A stretch of DNA of 9,324 nt, taken from positions 1-9,324 of the forward strand of contig JAESSV010000125.1 of the NCBI GenBank assembly GCA_016763895.1, in the 5' to 3' direction. Position 1 is the first letter of the stretch. Each line of letters begins with the position of its first letter. Of the stretch, positions 6,252-9,324 are shown piece by piece. The stretch comes from Magnetovibrio sp. Its GTDB lineage: Bacteria > Pseudomonadota > Alphaproteobacteria > Rhodospirillales > Magnetovibrionaceae. The notes under the pieces are model-generated. The model saw only the letters and a list, made by a program, of their open reading frames with translations, did not search any database and had not been told where the DNA came from. A program made the position numbers and the translations under genes.

Positions 6252-8379
6252 TGTGCTTTTCCCCTCTGTTGGCAAATAAGGCCAACGATGATGCGTAGGT
6301 CGGAAGTTCTTCGGCGGCTCGTAAAAACAACATTTCTTCGTTGTTTGATTTTGAGACAATGGAAGACTTCGATGTAATTTTAATAATTTCGCGGGTCAAG
6401 TCATTTCCCTGCATGGCGCCGAAACCATTCCAAGCCGGAAGGCGCGGATTAATTTCTATGAGGTAATATTGATCACTCACCGCATCTCTGATGAATTCAG
6501 CATCCGCCGGGCCAACCCAACCAATGTGTTTTAAAAATGCGCTGAGGCTTTTTTGGAGTTCAGGAAGCTGCATGGACACAGCCCCCCACGTTTTACCTTG
6601 TTCGCACATCAGCAACTTTTTGATCGTTAAACTTTCTGTGACATTATGATTGCGGTCACAAACAACGCCCATTCCAAATTCTTCGCCATATATAACGGGC
6701 TGGGCAATAATTAGTTTTTGATCGTCTTCTTGATAAAGATCCCAAACGTCTTCGGCTTGTCTTAAAGAATAAGCCATCGTGGCCCCAAAACTCTGGCCTT
6801 TTAACATTAAAGGTGAGCCAAATTGGTCCCAAGCGGCGCGGACATCTTTTCGACTTTTTACAATTTTTGAAGGTGTCAGTTCAAATCCACCCCAGTGTTG
6901 TTGAGACTTTGGCGCAAACAAAATGTCTTTTCGTATGGCTTTAAAGGCTTTTTTGGACGGGATCAAAAGATCAATATTCAACTTTTTCAAATCTCTTTCG
7001 ATATTTTGGAAGCGGTTAATTTCTCCGTCCAAGTTTGGAATGATAATATCCAAACCGTTATTTTTTTGAATATCTTCGAGGCGATCCAATAAGGCCGCGT
7101 CACTTTCATCATCGGGGGGGATTTGAAATCCCGCGTCAAAAATATCGTGGCGTTGCAAACCTGTGTCATAGGCACCGTAAGCAAAAGCAAAAACCTGACC
7201 GACCTCGGGCACATAATGTAATGCTTGTGCGACACCCAAACCCGGCTGCGTTAATTCAAAAGCGCTAACCCCCGTCACAGCAACGGTTAAAGGGCCTTTC
7301 TTGGCTCTTCTTTTTTGCGATTCCGGGGCTTTAATCGTGCCAAATCGTTTGAGATCTTTGTGGTCTTTGATGGAAATGGCGACCTCTTGAACGTCGCGAA
7401 CAAAAGCCGTTCCAACCTTGCCCTTTTTTTGTAGCCGTTTATTCGTTCCCAAAACCTCATTCAGAAACAATCCGGGAAGATTTGCTCCCGCAAATTGCGT
7501 TAAGAAAATCCACGATGGAAAACGGCAATTCACTTCCAAAAGATAAAACCGACCATCGCGTTCAGATTGGACAAACTCAAGTTCCAAGGGACCACGCCAA
7601 TGCAGTTTCGCCAAAATACGCAAGGCTTCTTTGCGCAAGGCAGGATTATCAATAATCGCACCGACGACGCCTTTGCCGCGCTTGTTGACGCCAAGCTTTC
7701 GCATGGGCGACAAAGCCAGACAGCTTTCATCAGCCCGGGCAACCATCCCCACCACATATTCTTCGCCATCAATGGCTTCTTGTAACAAAACGCCGCCGCC
7801 CCACTTTGCGTTCAATTCTGCGGCTGCGTATGCGGCTTGGGTCGCATTGTTGACTTTTTTCGCTCCGGCTACAGTTCCTTTCACAAACAAAGGAAAGCCA
7901 AACCGTTCCGCATACAAAGGCACGTCTTCAAGGTCGCGGACATGCAACGTACGCGGCGTACGCATGCCATTGGCATAACAAAAATTGGGCAGATTAGCTT
8001 TGCTGACCGCGATCGCATCTTCGGGAGCCGGCAACAACGTCTTTACGCCCATGCGGTCCAATCGACGGCTGAGCCGTGAAATAGCCGGGACTTCTAAATC
8101 AAGACAGGGGATCAGGGCTTGAAAGGGGTGCTTGGCATGAATTTCCTTGAGCCGCGCCAAAACCGCATCATCACCCTTGGCAATGGGCACCACCAAGTGT
8201 ATGCGGTCTGCAATCTTGGGCATCCATGCGCCGGTATTCCAGGTGTCATAACACAAGGCTTCGATTTCAAGCGGATCATTCCAGCCTGCGCGCAATGACC
8301 GTGCTACGGCAAGACCGGGTTCTGGGTTATCTAAACCACCAAACCCTGTCAGGGCAACGCTTAAATTATTCTCGTTCAC
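6244..8379 (-). CDS. Tandem (two-domain) ATP-grasp ligase
   Basis: A 711-residue protein made of two ATP-grasp units of about 358 residues each, comparable in plan to the duplicated large subunit of carbamoyl-phosphate synthase. ATP-grasp enzymes activate a carboxylate as acyl phosphate and join it to an amine or other nucleophile. Each half opens alike (VALTG near residue 8, VAVTG near 366, each followed by a PGL.VA segment). Each has a lysine strand (PLFVKG, PLMLKG), a GEE motif (DGEEYVVGMV, YGEEFGMGVV), and the metal-binding pair in LEVNCRFPSW (E282, N284) and IEINPRLPAW (E642, N644). Both halves thus look active. The start is GTG 8379: GGAG sits 7 bases upstream, whereas TTG 8385 would leave only one base. 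It overlaps the PqqD-like stop by 14 bases and the decarboxylase start by 8. The acceptor is unknown. I infer a peptide or carrier substrate from the PqqD-like neighbour. Confidence 0.88.
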   Translation of the reverse strand: MNENNLSVALTGFGGLDNPEPGLAVARSLRAGWNDPLEIEALCYDTWNTGAWMPKIADRIHLVVPIAKGDDAVLARLKEIHAKHPFQALIPCLDLEVPAISRLSRRLDRMGVKTLLPAPEDAIAVSKANLPNFCYANGMRTPRTLHVRDLEDVPLYAERFGFPLFVKGTVAGAKKVNNATQAAYAAAELNAKWGGGVLLQEAIDGEEYVVGMVARADESCLALSPMRKLGVNKRGKGVVGAIIDNPALRKEALRILAKLHWRGPLELEFVQSERDGRFYLLEVNCRFPSWIFLTQFAGANLPGLFLNEVLGTNKRLQKKGKVGTAFVRDVQEVAISIKDHKDLKRFGTIKAPESQKRRAKKGPLTVAVTGVSAFELTQPGLGVAQALHYVPEVGQVFAFAYGAYDTGLQRHDIFDAGFQIPPDDESDAALLDRLEDIQKNNGLDIIIPNLDGEINRFQNIERDLKKLNIDLLIPSKKAFKAIRKDILFAPKSQQHWGGFELTPSKIVKSRKDVRAAWDQFGSPLMLKGQSFGATMAYSLRQAEDVWDLYQEDDQKLIIAQPVIYGEEFGMGVVCDRNHNVTESLTIKKLLMCEQGKTWGAVSMQLPELQKSLSAFLKHIGWVGPADAEFIRDAVSDQYYLIEINPRLPAWNGFGAMQGNDLTREIIKITSKSSIVSKSNNEEMLFLRAAEELPTYASSLALFANRGEKHNG
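6261..6267 (-). promoter_or_regulatory. Ribosome binding site of the PLP decarboxylase gene
   Basis: AGAGGGG on the - strand ends 9 bases before the ATG at 6251. It supports that start over the longer reading from 6359 and places the ribosome site inside the end of the ATP-grasp gene, as expected for coupled translation. Confidence 0.6.
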
Positions 8380-8641
8380 ACACAAACTCCAATGTGGTTA
8401 GGTCTCTAAGCAATGACACAATATCAAGCTTTGCATCTTTCTCATTAACCTCAAATGTCTTTGCGACAAGGCGCGCCAAACTGTCCACATCAGAGCCCTT
8501 TTTTAAGGACTTAAGAATGACCAGCGCGGTTTCATTACAGGTGCTAATCGCGGCCGTATGGGTGTCAAACAATACGCCGCTCACGCCGTCGTCATCTTCA
8601 TCAAGACGAACGCGAGAAGACAGTTTATAGGTGGACTTCAT
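8366..8641 (-). CDS. PqqD-like peptide-binding protein (RRE fold)
   Basis: A 91-residue protein of the PqqD family (PF05402), the RiPP recognition element fold that captures a precursor peptide and hands it to a modifying enzyme. The order of blocks is typical: a short beta region with VLFDTHTAAIST, the NETALVILKSL helix (family pattern lNetaa.iw.ll), a variable linker, then the SLARLVAKTFEV and KLDIVSLLRDLTTLEFV helices. There is no signal peptide or membrane segment, so it acts in the cytoplasm. AAGGA ends 5 bases before ATG 8641, better spaced than for ATG 8644, which overlaps the TPR stop as ATGA. It precedes the tandem ATP-grasp gene with a 14-base overlap. In PQQ biosynthesis the partner is the radical SAM enzyme PqqE. 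None is visible here, so the ATP-grasp protein is the likely partner by inference. Confidence 0.85.
   Translation of the reverse strand: MKSTYKLSSRVRLDEDDDGVSGVLFDTHTAAISTCNETALVILKSLKKGSDVDSLARLVAKTFEVNEKDAKLDIVSLLRDLTTLEFVCERE
8387..8390 (-). promoter_or_regulatory. Ribosome binding site deciding the ATP-grasp start
   Basis: GGAG on the - strand lies 7 bases before GTG 8379 and only one base before TTG 8385, so it selects the GTG. The site is inside the 3' end of the PqqD-like gene. Confidence 0.6.
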
Positions 8642-9324
8642 CATGATCCTTCGGCAAGTTTCAGGCCTTGATTAGCATCAGGGTAATAAGGCGAAATATT
8701 CAGCGCCTTCACAAAGGCTTCTTTCGCGCCCTTGTTATCCTTTTTTTGCAACAAGGCGTAGCCATAGCCCGTCAAAGCATCCACCCAAAACGGGGTCACT
8801 TTAAGAATGGCCTTAAACTGACGTTCAGCTTTTTTCATATGACCTGAACGATAATGTGCCCAACCCAAGGTCGAAGCCGCAGAATAACGAATGGTCCAAC
8901 TTTTATTGGTTCCCGGAATGGGCACGATTTCATCGATAGGACGCAGCTTTTTAGGTTCTAACTTGGCCGCAATTTCAAGCAAGGGAATGGCTTGTTTGTA
9001 TTTTCCCAAACGAAACAAGGCAAAAGCCTTGCCCCGTTGTGCATTGGGATCGGTATAACCAGCCTTTGCCGCATCGTCAAAACGAGCCAAGGACCGTTCG
9101 TTGTTGCGCGCAAAATACAAGCCCCAGGCTAAATTGGTGAGGCCAGATTTCGCATTTTCAGGCGTTAATTTAAGGTCATTGAAAACCGGGTCAATATAAG
9201 ACGGTGCCAGATTTGCTGCTGCTGACGCCCAAAGGGTTGCTGTTTCTTGATCCTTTAGGCCCACAAAAACTTTTGCCATTTGGAAATTAATATCAGCCGA
9301 CCTGGGGTAAACCTTAAAGCCCAA
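8641..9324 (-). CDS. TPR-repeat protein, N-terminus outside window
   Basis: The visible 227 residues are the C-terminal part of a tetratricopeptide-repeat protein; the frame is open to the window edge, and its first residues are already helical repeat, so the start lies to the right. TPR units are at about 12-45, 61-94, 95-125, 150-180 and 183-214 of the visible part. The clearest is GYGYALLQKKDNKGAKEAF followed by ALNISPYYPDA. Between the third and fourth repeats is a loop of about 20 residues rich in P and I. TPR arrays bind proteins or peptides, so it may act as a scaffold. Its stop overlaps the PqqD-like gene's first ATG as ATGA, placing it as an upstream member of the same operon. Any signal peptide or extra domain would be in the missing part. 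Confidence 0.85.
   Translation of the reverse strand: MGFKVYPRSADINFQMAKVFVGLKDQETATLWASAAANLAPSYIDPVFNDLKLTPENAKSGLTNLAWGLYFARNNERSLARFDDAAKAGYTDPNAQRGKAFALFRLGKYKQAIPLLEIAAKLEPKKLRPIDEIVPIPGTNKSWTIRYSAASTLGWAHYRSGHMKKAERQFKAILKVTPFWVDALTGYGYALLQKKDNKGAKEAFVKALNISPYYPDANQGLKLAEGS

Noticed and set aside
4884..6359. Longer decarboxylase reading starting at 6359
   Set aside because: It would overlap the ATP-grasp gene by over 100 bases and adds a cysteine-rich segment without family resemblance; the ATG at 6251 has a good binding site.
1..9324. CRISPR arrays, tRNA or rRNA genes, prophage attachment sites
   Set aside because: No regularly spaced repeats, cloverleaf-like sequences or conserved rRNA segments were seen by eye on either strand.

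Overview
The window looks like a chromosomal stretch of a Gram-negative bacterium with moderate GC content. An OmpA-type peptidoglycan-binding lipid-barrier protein with a Sec signal peptide supports a diderm cell. The gene styles (WD-repeat caspase next to OmpA, PqqD-like protein with ATP-grasp) fit an alphaproteobacterium of Rhodospirillales type, but this placement is an impression and not proven by any marker gene here.

Layout. On the + strand, positions 3-2339 carry the 3' part of a large gene encoding a beta-propeller/Ig-like/caspase (peptidase C14) protein whose start lies left of the window. It is followed after 35 bases by a small exported OmpA-family protein (2375-2968). A 330-base convergent intergenic gap (2969-3298) holds a decayed C-terminal scrap of an IS3-type transposase on the - strand and a weak hairpin/T-tract.

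On the - strand, five genes run from the right edge to 3299 with every junction overlapping: a TPR protein (9324-8641, N-terminus outside the window), a PqqD-like small protein (8641-8366), a 711-residue protein with two complete ATP-grasp halves (8379-6244), a fold-III PLP decarboxylase related to diaminopimelate decarboxylase (6251-4884), and a fusion of a urea-transporter-like membrane domain with a zinc-binding sirtuin (4891-3299). The overlaps make this almost certainly one translationally coupled operon. Its promoter is outside the window.

How they may work together. PqqD-like proteins bind peptides for modifying enzymes, ATP-grasp enzymes form amide or peptide bonds with carboxylates, and fold-III PLP enzymes decarboxylate amino acids. 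The closest precedent I know is butirosin biosynthesis, where the ATP-grasp ligase BtrJ loads glutamate on a carrier protein and the DapDC-fold enzyme BtrK decarboxylates it there. I infer a peptide- or carrier-linked amino-acid tailoring pathway, with a membrane-anchored sirtuin as a final or regulatory step. No precursor peptide or radical SAM enzyme is visible, so the product is unknown. This operon is the best candidate for an undescribed system in the window.
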